NCBI GenBank assembly: GCA_944391265.1
Contig: CALXSX010000074.1
Location: forward strand, 1 to 5,952
Direction: 5' to 3'
Source: an uncultured Clostridia bacterium
GTDB taxonomy: Bacteria > Bacillota > Clostridia > UBA1381
Length of the DNA: 5,952 nucleotides
The position numbers were made by a program, and so were the translations under genes. Positions within the stretch are counted from its first letter, which is position 1. The number at the start of each line of letters is the position of its first letter. The notes under the pieces are model-generated. The model was not told where the DNA came from, ran no database searches, and saw only the letters and a program-made list of their open reading frames with translations. Shown in pieces: positions 1-5,952 of this stretch.

Positions 1-988
1 TAAACGTCCAGTTTGCTCCATGCCACACGCCTGTTGCAAGCCATACAATAAACAGGTTTAATATCCGTCTTGAACGTTTCTTTGACCTGCTTCCTCCGAG
101 TGGGAAATACAGATAATCCCTGAACCACGTTCCCATGGAAATGTGCCAGCGTCTCCAGAATTCGGTGATGGACTTAGAAATGTACGGAAAGTTGAAGTTT
201 TCCTCAAACTCGAACCCGAACATTTTACCAAGGCCTATAGCCATATCGGAATACCCTGAAAAATCGTAATAAATCATGAGAGTATACGCGAGCGTACCGA
301 GCCATGCCATAGGCGTTGAAAGCATCGTAATATTCATATCGAACGCTTTATCCGATACAAGAGCAAGCGTATTAGCCAGCATCACCTTTTTGGCAAGACC
401 CGTTATAAATCGCTGTATTCCAAGATAAAACTTGTCAAAGCTCTCTTCTCTTTTTTTTATTTGCTGTGCGATTGTTTCATACCTCACGATAGGCCCTGCA
501 ATAAGCTGTGGAAAAAATGAAATGTACAGTCCGAGGTCGAGCAAATTTTTCTGAACCGTTTCCTTTCCTCTGTACACGTCTATTACATACGACATCGCCT
601 GAAACGTAAAAAAAGATATTCCTATAGGCAGCGCAATGTTTTGCAGCGGAATATGAGTGCCAAACAGCGTGTTGACGTTAGTTATCGTGAAGTCGAGATA
701 CTTGTACACGAACAGAAGCGAAAGATTTACAGCAACTCCCACAGCAAGTGATATTTTCCTGAAAACACTGCTTTTTCCATAACCTACAAGCAAACCTACT
801 ATGTAGTTTAGAATTATGGAAGCTATCATTACATATACAAACCGCGGCTCACCCCAGCCGTAGAAAACCAAGCTTGCGGCGAGCAGAAAAATATTCTGAA
901 TCTTTACTCCTGCAAACCGGAGCAGATAATATCCAGCAATCACCACAGGCAAAAACAAAAATAAAAAAATCTCACTGCAAAACAGCAC
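1..988 (-). CDS. AlgI-type MBOAT O-acyltransferase (3' end cut by window edge)
   Basis: Multi-pass membrane acyltransferase of the AlgI/PatA branch of the MBOAT family. Known members move acyl (usually acetyl) groups across the membrane onto exported polysaccharide or cell-wall sugars, working with a secreted SGNH/DHHW-type partner. The 329 visible residues read without interruption. The N-terminus is hydrophobic (SEIFLFLFLPVV), followed by FYGWGEPRF near residues 50-58, which is typical of AlgI. Further on come YYDFSGYSDMAIGLGKMFGF, SITEFWRRWHIS with His282, the FRDYLYFPLGG loop followed by a basic stretch, and VWHGANW with His323, matching the conserved MBOAT catalytic histidine. The start is GTG at 986-988: an in-frame TGA lies six codons upstream, GAGGGGG lies 10 nt before it, and the N-terminus aligns with family starts. 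The remaining C-terminal membrane segments lie off the left edge. It follows nspC by 87 nt on the same strand, but nothing links it to polyamines by function. The substrate is unknown. Family call is sure, acceptor is not. Confidence 0.93.
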   Translation of the reverse strand, partial: MLFCSEIFLFLFLPVVIAGYYLLRFAGVKIQNIFLLAASLVFYGWGEPRFVYVMIASIILNYIVGLLVGYGKSSVFRKISLAVGVAVNLSLLFVYKYLDFTITNVNTLFGTHIPLQNIALPIGISFFTFQAMSYVIDVYRGKETVQKNLLDLGLYISFFPQLIAGPIVRYETIAQQIKKREESFDKFYLGIQRFITGLAKKVMLANTLALVSDKAFDMNITMLSTPMAWLGTLAYTLMIYYDFSGYSDMAIGLGKMFGFEFEENFNFPYISKSITEFWRRWHISMGTWFRDYLYFPLGGSRSKKRSRRILNLFIVWLATGVWHGANWTF

Positions 989-998
989 TTTCTGTATT

Positions 999-1005
999 CC
1001 CCCTC
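999..1005 (-). promoter_or_regulatory. Ribosome binding site fixing the GTG start of the MBOAT gene
   Basis: On the minus strand GAGGGGG lies 10 nt before GTG 988-986. The in-frame TGA at 1004-1006 overlaps it, so no earlier in-frame start is possible. This supports the GTG as the true initiation codon rather than a later ATG. Confidence 0.7.
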
Positions 1006-1075
1006 ATAAAGATGTGTACCAAAGACACGAAGCTGAAAAACCGTTTCTTTGACCGCTCTTTCATACGTTACAGTT

Positions 1076-2278
1076 TCAGCCGCCGAGACGGCATTTAAAA
1101 TCATTATACCCAAACGATGCTATTCTCTGTGCTTCCCCATTCTTTTTCAGCATATAAATTTCAGGCAGCTTCATGCCGTTAAACGTGTTATTTTTACAGG
1201 TGGAGTATATAGCCATATCACCAAGCAAAAGCTTATCACCGACACAAAGCCTATTATCAAAGCTATAATCTCCAAGTATGTCTCCTGCAAGACACGTCGG
1301 ACACCCTAGGCGGTAACTGAAATTTTTTGTATCATCGGGCGCAGCACCAAGCAGCGGCGGCTTGTAAGGCATTTCAAGCACGTCAGGCGTATGGCAGGCA
1401 GCTGACATATCGACTATTGCGACAGCTGTGCTCCCGGTTTCAAACGTGTCAAGAACTTCTGTCACAAGATATCCGGCGTTTAGCGCCACTGCCTCACCGG
1501 GTTCAATATATACGGTTACACCATATTTATCCGATACGTGTTTTACGCACCTGCAAAGAGTATCAATATCATATCCGCGCCGCGTTATATGATGACCTCC
1601 GCCGAAATTTATCCACTTCAGATTGCGTAAAAACTCTCCGAAGAGCTCCTCCGTCCTTTCGAGCGTTACCTTAAGCGCATCGGAATTTTGCTCACAAAGC
1701 GTATGAAAATGAATTCCGTCAAGCATGGAAATCAGTTCATTCGTCATCAGCCTGTCCCACATACTGCGCGTCGTTCCGAGCCTGCTTTTCGGTGCGCACG
1801 GGTCGTATATACCGCAGTCCTGTGTCGAGCATTCCGGGTTTACACGAAGTCCGATACTTTTTCCGGACTTCTTTGCCAGAGCACCGAACTTTTTAAGCTG
1901 GTTCGGTGAGTTAAACACGATATGATCTGCATATTTTAATATCTCATTAAAATCGTCACTTCTGTAAGCGGCGCAAAATACATGACATTCCTTGCCCGGC
2001 ATCTCCTCATACCCGAGTCGAGCCTCATAAAGGCCGCTTGCTTCCGTGCCATCGAGGTATTTTGACAGCAAGCCATATGCCGCATAGTTTGAAAACGCTT
2101 TCTGAGCGAGAAGTATCTTTGCTCCGCATCTGTCAGCGATATCCCTTAAAACAACCGCGTTTTCCTCTATCCGAGCCTCGTCTATGACGTAGCACGGTGA
2201 CGGAAGACTTATTACAGTATTATATTTTTCCTCGTTCAACCCGGAAAACACCGGATTGCCGCTAAAATCAAAATTCAT
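1076..2278 (-). CDS. nspC: Carboxynorspermidine/carboxyspermidine decarboxylase
   Basis: PLP-dependent decarboxylase of the alanine-racemase fold (fold III). It removes CO2 from carboxyspermidine (giving spermidine) or carboxynorspermidine (giving norspermidine), in the cytoplasm. The 400 residues show the family's landmarks in order: PSPCYVIDEARIEEN (27-40), the PLP lysine Lys60 in LLAQKAFS, RVNPE (145-149) and CAPKSRLG (161-168), HFHTLCEQN (190-198), the glycine-rich phosphate-binding loop INFGGGHH (223-230), YIEPGEAV (257-264), and CPTCLAGDILGDY (326-338), where Cys329 and Asp333 match the active-site CLAGD element. CLAGD and HFHTLCE distinguish it from diaminopimelate and ornithine decarboxylases of the same fold. 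The ATG start has AGAGG 7 nt upstream (2286-2290). It lies 45 nt after the CASDH gene, its partner enzyme. Sixteen cysteines are present, unusually many. Whether the product is spermidine, norspermidine or a longer polyamine cannot be read from the sequence; putrescine-derived carboxyspermidine is likeliest, because no diaminopropane genes are seen. Confidence 0.95.
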   Translation of the reverse strand: MNFDFSGNPVFSGLNEEKYNTVISLPSPCYVIDEARIEENAVVLRDIADRCGAKILLAQKAFSNYAAYGLLSKYLDGTEASGLYEARLGYEEMPGKECHVFCAAYRSDDFNEILKYADHIVFNSPNQLKKFGALAKKSGKSIGLRVNPECSTQDCGIYDPCAPKSRLGTTRSMWDRLMTNELISMLDGIHFHTLCEQNSDALKVTLERTEELFGEFLRNLKWINFGGGHHITRRGYDIDTLCRCVKHVSDKYGVTVYIEPGEAVALNAGYLVTEVLDTFETGSTAVAIVDMSAACHTPDVLEMPYKPPLLGAAPDDTKNFSYRLGCPTCLAGDILGDYSFDNRLCVGDKLLLGDMAIYSTCKNNTFNGMKLPEIYMLKKNGEAQRIASFGYNDFKCRLGG

Positions 2279-2323
2279 ATCAATTCCTCTTAAGAAGTCA
2301 GGCTACAAAGACTATTTTCAGCG

Positions 2324-3583
2324 TCATTCAACTGTTACAGGATCTTCGCATATGTTTTTCGGCAGTCCGTACTTATCAAGCGCTTCTATAAACGGATCCG
2401 GGTCGAATTCCTCAACTGTAAATACTCCCGGCTTGTTCCATTTTTTCGTAAGAAGCATAAGAGCGCCGCACATTGCCGGAACGCCTGTCGTGTAGCTTAT
2501 TGCCTGCGATCCTACCTCTCTGTAACATTCCTGGTGGTCACATACATTATATATATACCATGACTTTTCCTTGCCGTCTTTCCTGCCGGTGAATATGCAG
2601 CCTATATTTGTTTTGCCTTTCGTTCTCGGTCCAAGCTCTGCCGGATCAGGCAGAAGCGCTTTCAAAAACTGAATAGGCACTATTTCCACTCCCTCGTATT
2701 TTACGGGCACGGTTGAAAGCATTCCTACATCTTCAAGGCATCTCATATGCGTAAGATAGCTTTCTCCGAAAGTCATAAAAAATCTAATCCGCTTTACTTC
2801 CGGGACATTTTTTGCAAGCGACTCTATCTCCTCATGATGGAGCAGATACATATCCTTCTTTCCGACCTGATCAAAATTGTATTCCCTTTTAATACTCATA
2901 GCCGGAATCTCAACCCAGTGCCCGTTTTCCCAATAGCTGCCCGGTGCGGATACCTCTCTCAGGTTTATCTCCGGGTTAAAGTTTGTAGCAAACGGATATC
3001 CATGGTCGCCACCGTTGCAATCCAATATATCTATCGTATCTATTTCATCAAATATATGCTTTTTCGCATAGGCACAGTAAGCCTGCGTAACACCGGGATC
3101 AAAACCGGAACCAAGAAGCGCCGTTGTTCCGGCATCCTCGAATTTCTTTGCGTACGCCCACTGCCATGAATAGTCGAAATACGCAGAAAATCCCTTTTCC
3201 TTGCACCTTTTTTCATAAATCTCACGCCACTTTGGATCCTCTGTATCCTCTGGCTCATAGTTTGCCGTATCAAGATAATTGACCTTACATTCAAGACACG
3301 CCTCCATTATGACGAGGTCCTGGTATGGCAAAGCGATGTTCATAACAAGCTCCGGCTTATAAGAACGGATAAGGTCAATTACCTCCTCCTTATTATCGGC
3401 ATTCACCTGTGCTGTAGTTATTACCGTTTGCGTGTTCGGTCTCAGCTTCTTAGCAAGAGCATCACACTTTGACTTCGTTCTGCTCGCTATGCAAATTTCC
3501 GAAAAAACATCACTTACTCCGCAGCATTTTGTAATAGCAACACCTGCTACTCCGCCGCAGCCGATAATTAAAACCCTGCTCAT
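2324..3583 (-). CDS. Carboxynorspermidine/carboxyspermidine dehydrogenase (saccharopine dehydrogenase family, Lys1-like)
   Basis: NAD(P)H-dependent enzyme that condenses L-aspartate beta-semialdehyde with a diamine (putrescine or 1,3-diaminopropane) and reduces the imine to carboxyspermidine or carboxynorspermidine. The 419 residues start with a Rossmann nucleotide-binding strand and loop, VLIIGCGGVAG (4-14), then the second strand IASRT (32-36). NYLDTANYEPED (102-113), GSGFDPGVTQAYCAYA (158-173) and DCNGGDHGYPFATNFNPEINLREV (within 188-211) resemble carboxynorspermidine dehydrogenases rather than lysine-biosynthetic saccharopine dehydrogenases. The C-terminus carries TTGVPAMCGALMLL (365-378). 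The ATG overlaps the speB stop codon (TAATG), and GGAGTG sits just upstream inside speB, so translation is probably coupled. The immediate downstream gene, nspC, encodes the next step, which fixes the assignment to polyamine synthesis. Automatic annotation may call it saccharopine dehydrogenase or LYS1, which would be misleading. Amine specificity is not visible. Confidence 0.93.
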   Translation of the reverse strand: MSRVLIIGCGGVAGVAITKCCGVSDVFSEICIASRTKSKCDALAKKLRPNTQTVITTAQVNADNKEEVIDLIRSYKPELVMNIALPYQDLVIMEACLECKVNYLDTANYEPEDTEDPKWREIYEKRCKEKGFSAYFDYSWQWAYAKKFEDAGTTALLGSGFDPGVTQAYCAYAKKHIFDEIDTIDILDCNGGDHGYPFATNFNPEINLREVSAPGSYWENGHWVEIPAMSIKREYNFDQVGKKDMYLLHHEEIESLAKNVPEVKRIRFFMTFGESYLTHMRCLEDVGMLSTVPVKYEGVEIVPIQFLKALLPDPAELGPRTKGKTNIGCIFTGRKDGKEKSWYIYNVCDHQECYREVGSQAISYTTGVPAMCGALMLLTKKWNKPGVFTVEEFDPDPFIEALDKYGLPKNICEDPVTVE

Positions 3584-4464
3584 TATTCATCACTCCATTT
3601 TTTATTGTTTTTTGCCGCAGCAATAATTAGTTCCCTAACCGTTTTGCAAGCAAGCGCTGTCGATATCCCCGACGGATCGAGCATAGGCGCAAGCTCATTT
3701 ATGTCACAGGCAACGATATTTGTGCCACACACAAGCAAAATGGCGGAAAGCAGTTCACTGAACGTCACACCGCCGGCCTCAGGAGTCCCCGTTCCCGGGA
3801 AACATGACGGGTCAAGACAGTCAAGGTCTACGGTAAAATATACCGGCGTTTTATTTTTCATCAAATCGCTGACAAGCTCCTCCAAACCGTCAAAGGAAAA
3901 TCGATGCATATCGGTGTGCGAGTCAGCAAAAACAAATTCGTCCCTATCTCCGCTTCTTATGCAAAACTGATGTATTTTCCCGTTACCCACAAGCTCAAAG
4001 CAACGTCTCATAACACACGCGTGACTAAGCTTTGCGCCAAGATAGTCATCACGCAAATCAGCATGAGCGTCAAAGTGCATGATGTGAATATCCGGATATT
4101 TTTTAAGAGCGCTCCTGACCGCTGCAAGCGTTACAAGATGCTCGCCGCCGAGCATGACAGGAAGCTTTCCGTCATTTAAAATAATATCTGCTCTTTTTTC
4201 AATATCTGAAAGTGCCATACCGGCGTCACCAAAACAAAGCTCCAAATCTCCGCTGTCAAACACCTTGCAATCAAGAAGATCCGCGTTTTGGTACGGGCTG
4301 TATGTTTCAATACCATAGCTTTCGTGACGAATTGAACTGCTACCGAATCTCGCACCCGGCCGATAACTGGTAGTCGAGTCGAATGGCGCCCCGAAAATCA
4401 CAATTTCAGCCTCATCATACTCACTATCACAGCCTATAAAGCTTTCCACGTTTTTCTCAAGCAT
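3583..4464 (-). CDS. speB: Agmatinase-family ureohydrolase
   Basis: Binuclear manganese hydrolase of the arginase/agmatinase superfamily, cleaving a guanidino group to give an amine and urea. The likely substrate is agmatine (giving putrescine) or N1-aminopropylagmatine (giving spermidine). The 293-residue length is normal. The substrate-side motif TTSYRPGARFG (31-41) is agmatinase-like. The metal ligands are all present: His109 in GGEH, Asp132, His134 and Asp136 in DAHAD, and Asp213 and Asp215 in DLDCLDPS. TGTPEAGG (225-232) and Glu258 in INELAP also match the family, so the enzyme should be active. Its ATG is 2 nt after the speE stop, with AGGAGG 10 nt upstream in speE. It overlaps CASDH by 1 nt. 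Position directly after speA and speE argues against arginase or formimidoylglutamase. Which of the two agmatine-type substrates it prefers cannot be decided by eye. Confidence 0.92.
   Translation of the reverse strand: MLEKNVESFIGCDSEYDEAEIVIFGAPFDSTTSYRPGARFGSSSIRHESYGIETYSPYQNADLLDCKVFDSGDLELCFGDAGMALSDIEKRADIILNDGKLPVMLGGEHLVTLAAVRSALKKYPDIHIMHFDAHADLRDDYLGAKLSHACVMRRCFELVGNGKIHQFCIRSGDRDEFVFADSHTDMHRFSFDGLEELVSDLMKNKTPVYFTVDLDCLDPSCFPGTGTPEAGGVTFSELLSAILLVCGTNIVACDINELAPMLDPSGISTALACKTVRELIIAAAKNNKKWSDE
3591..3596 (-). promoter_or_regulatory. Ribosome binding site of the CASDH gene, inside the end of speB
   Basis: GGAGTG on the minus strand, with GGAG ending 9 nt before the CASDH ATG (3583-3581). 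It lies within the last codons of speB, whose TAA shares its final A with the ATG. This arrangement suggests terminating speB ribosomes feed initiation of CASDH. Confidence 0.6.
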
Positions 4465-4466
4465 TA

Positions 4467-5318
4467 CTACTCTACCTCCTGCAATATCTCCTCAAGAAAC
4501 GCAGGCAGATAAAAAGCGCCGATATGAAGCTTTGGCGTGTAATATCTTGTTTTAAGATGATGCTTCTGCCAGCGTTCTGTATCAACGTCGTCAATAGGAT
4601 GGTACTTTTTACTTGCAAACCCGAACAGCCAATACCCTGCCGCATATGTCGGTATATGCGCCTGATAAACGCGGCTTATCGGAAATGTTCTTACTATTCT
4701 GCCGTGGCTTCTTTTCATAGCCTCTGAATCTTCATGATAAAACGGACTGCCCTGCTGATTGACCATTATTCCGTCCGACCTGAGTGCCTTATAACAATTT
4801 CCGTAAAATTCTCTCGTGTACAATCCCTCAGACGGCCCGTATGGATCATTTGAATCAACGATTATCAGGTCATACTCATTTTCATGCTTTCTTATAAATT
4901 TAAGCGCATGCTCATAAAATATGTGGACGCGCTCGTCGTCAAGCCTGCACGCATTTGTCGGCAGATACTGCCTGCATGCCACGACAACCATTTCATCCAT
5001 CTCAACGAGATCGATTCTCTCTATTGATTCATATCTCGTAAGCTCCTTTACAACCCCGCCGTCACCTGCACCTATCACAAGGACATCTTTTATGTCCGGG
5101 TGCACTGCCATGGGAACGTGCGTTATCATCTCATCATATATGAATTCATCGCGCTCTGTAAGCATTATGTTTCCGTCAAGAGCCAAAACCCGTCCAAATT
5201 CCGGTGTATCAAAAACGTCTATTTGCTGATATTGACTTTTTTCTGAAAAAAGCTGTTTTTTAACCTTAAGGCTTAATTTTACATCTGGCGTATGATTCTC
5301 GCTAAACCAAAAATTCAT
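4467..5318 (-). CDS. speE: Polyamine aminopropyltransferase (spermidine synthase)
   Basis: Transfers the aminopropyl group of decarboxylated S-adenosylmethionine to an amine acceptor, normally putrescine, giving spermidine and methylthioadenosine; cytoplasmic. The 283 residues match the bacterial SpeE length. The N-terminal beta domain (about 1-60) ends in LDGNIMLTERDEFIYDEMITHVP (within 48-69), a SpeE signature. The methyltransferase-like Rossmann domain has VIGAGDGGVVKE (81-92), acidic LVEMDEMV (104-111) for the nucleoside, and VDSNDPYGPSEGLY (154-167), holding Asp155 and the conserved catalytic Asp158. AAGYWLFGFASKK (226-238) is the usual C-terminal element. The ATG has GGAG 8 nt upstream (5327-5330) and lies 11 nt after speA. 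It needs S-adenosylmethionine decarboxylase (speD), not found here. In Thermus a related enzyme uses agmatine as acceptor; the speA-speE-speB order allows that here, but the sequence does not prove it. Confidence 0.95.
   Translation of the reverse strand: MNFWFSENHTPDVKLSLKVKKQLFSEKSQYQQIDVFDTPEFGRVLALDGNIMLTERDEFIYDEMITHVPMAVHPDIKDVLVIGAGDGGVVKELTRYESIERIDLVEMDEMVVVACRQYLPTNACRLDDERVHIFYEHALKFIRKHENEYDLIIVDSNDPYGPSEGLYTREFYGNCYKALRSDGIMVNQQGSPFYHEDSEAMKRSHGRIVRTFPISRVYQAHIPTYAAGYWLFGFASKKYHPIDDVDTERWQKHHLKTRYYTPKLHIGAFYLPAFLEEILQEVE
4475..4480 (-). promoter_or_regulatory. Strong AGGAGG ribosome binding site of speB, inside the end of speE
   Basis: A full AGGAGG on the minus strand ends 10 nt before the speB ATG (4464-4462) and lies in the last codons of speE. 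The gene junction (TAG, two bases, ATG) lets ribosomes pass directly from speE to speB. Confidence 0.75.
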
Positions 5319-5329
5319 TTCATCTTCTC

Positions 5330-5952
5330 CTATTTCAAAACATTAAGATGATTTATCTCAGGATCTTCTGTTCCGGTAAGGCTGCACCCCTTAAGCTTAG
5401 CATACTCGATATAATTTACAATATCCCATGTTATTCTCTCGCCCGGCGCAAGAATAGGTATTCCCGGAGGATAGCACATAACGAACTCACTGCATATTCT
5501 ACCAACCGATTCCTTTACAGGAAGACTTATTTTCTCCGCGTAAAATGCCTCCTGCGGACTTATCACTACCTCGGCTGGTATATACTCCTGTGTAAGCATT
5601 CCTGTTGGGTTTTTCTGGAACCGGCGCCTTATTTCTGCAAGGGCACTGACAAGCCTCTCAACCTCCTGCATACGGTCGCCTATTGAAATATAGGCGAGTA
5701 CATTTCCCAAATCTCCGAATTCTATCTGTATATCATAATCGTCTCTCAGTATATCATAGACTTCTATTCCCGCAAGACCTATATCAAGTGTATGAATACT
5801 GAGTTTAAGCGGATCAAAATCAAATATTGAATCTGAATTTATAAGCTCATCACCAAAAGCGTAATAGCCGCCTATATCATTGACCTCTTTTCGCGCGTAT
5901 TCAGCAAGCTCGCGAACTTCAGAAAATATTTTTTTGCCGTGGAGCGCAAGGT
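5330..5952 (-). CDS. speA: Arginine decarboxylase, fold-I Orn/Lys/Arg decarboxylase family (C-terminal 206 residues; 5' end off window)
   Basis: PLP-dependent decarboxylase of the aspartate-aminotransferase fold, most likely converting arginine to agmatine. Only the last 206 residues plus the TAG stop are visible; the PLP lysine and the large catalytic domain lie beyond the right edge. The frame is open to 5952. What is seen is the end of the major domain (GGYYAFGDELINSD, then FDPLKLSIHTLDIGLAG), then FGDLGNVLAYISIGD, and the C-terminal domain with the diagnostic CYPPGIPILAPGERI and LTGTEDPEI elements. The TTG at 5708-5710 is an internal leucine codon, not a start. The family also contains lysine and ornithine decarboxylases. 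Arginine is inferred from the downstream agmatinase and from resemblance to Firmicutes SpeA. The operon promoter must lie upstream, outside the window. Confidence 0.9.
   Translation of the reverse strand, partial: LALHGKKIFSEVRELAEYARKEVNDIGGYYAFGDELINSDSIFDFDPLKLSIHTLDIGLAGIEVYDILRDDYDIQIEFGDLGNVLAYISIGDRMQEVERLVSALAEIRRRFQKNPTGMLTQEYIPAEVVISPQEAFYAEKISLPVKESVGRICSEFVMCYPPGIPILAPGERITWDIVNYIEYAKLKGCSLTGTEDPEINHLNVLK

Larger units (their letters stand above)
1076..5952 (-). other. Polyamine biosynthesis operon speA-speE-speB-CASDH-nspC
   Basis: Five co-directional genes with junctions of +11, +2, -1 and +45 nt and no terminator-like hairpin between them. The order follows a pathway from arginine through agmatine and putrescine to triamines. 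It combines an aminopropyltransferase with the aspartate-semialdehyde-based carboxyspermidine route. The start of the transcript is outside the window. It may or may not continue into the MBOAT gene, since the 87-nt gap shows no convincing terminator. Confidence 0.85.

Noticed and set aside
1032..1080. Inverted repeat with 7-nt arms (GCTGAAA at 1032-1038 and TTTCAGC at 1074-1080) between nspC and the MBOAT gene, as a possible terminator
   Set aside because: The loop is about 35 nt, the stem is short and A/T-rich, and no T-run follows it on the minus strand. It does not look like an intrinsic terminator and may be chance.
1103..1108. Perfect TATAAT on the minus strand near the end of nspC, as a promoter for the MBOAT gene
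   Set aside because: It falls in codons for Gly-Tyr-Asn-Asp of NspC, has no recognisable -35 box at 16-18 nt and no proper TGn extension. A single hexamer match in coding sequence is weak evidence.
874..1309. Two short plus-strand open frames covering the nspC-MBOAT junction
   Set aside because: They overlap the coding ends of both genes in antisense, and their products resemble no known protein. The junction is better explained by the minus-strand genes.
2747..3169. Plus-strand open frame of 140 codons opposite CASDH
   Set aside because: It lies wholly antisense to a gene with clear motifs, has no recognisable domain, and its composition looks like a shadow frame.
3040..3294. Minus-strand open frame of 84 codons inside CASDH in another frame
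   Set aside because: It is arginine-rich and repeat-poor with no family features, and is fully contained in the well-supported CASDH frame.
5330..5710. A separate short 126-residue gene starting at 5710
   Set aside because: The putative start is a TTG codon inside the continuous decarboxylase frame, which stays open to the right edge with family-specific sequence. It is the C-terminal part of SpeA, not an independent gene.

Overview
The window holds six genes, all on the minus strand and read from right to left: the C-terminal part of an arginine decarboxylase-type enzyme (speA), spermidine synthase (speE), an agmatinase-family ureohydrolase (speB), a saccharopine-dehydrogenase-like carboxy(nor)spermidine dehydrogenase (CASDH), carboxy(nor)spermidine decarboxylase (nspC), and an AlgI-type membrane-bound O-acyltransferase (MBOAT) that runs off the left edge. 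No RNA gene, mobile element, CRISPR array or long repeat is visible. No stretch over 100 bases lacks a gene.

The first five genes form a tight operon. The gaps are 11 nt (speA-speE), 2 nt (speE-speB), a 1-nt TAATG overlap (speB-CASDH) and 45 nt (CASDH-nspC). Shine-Dalgarno sequences lie before each start that can be seen. The operon promoter must be beyond the right edge. The MBOAT gene follows nspC after 87 nt on the same strand, starts at GTG and may belong to a different functional unit.

Together the genes encode arginine-to-polyamine synthesis. SpeA makes agmatine. The ureohydrolase makes putrescine from agmatine, or spermidine if its substrate is N1-aminopropylagmatine. Two unrelated systems for adding a propylamine arm sit side by side. 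SpeE uses decarboxylated S-adenosylmethionine. The CASDH/NspC pair uses aspartate semialdehyde with reductive condensation followed by decarboxylation. No speD, needed to feed SpeE, is in the window. Having both systems in one translationally packed operon is the most interesting point, because they are usually thought of as alternatives.

The organism is probably an anaerobic member of the Clostridia (Bacillota). This is inferred from the Gram-positive style AGGAGG ribosome sites, the moderate G+C content (judged by eye), the cysteine-rich enzymes and the family resemblance of the polyamine cluster. No 16S or marker gene is present to confirm it.
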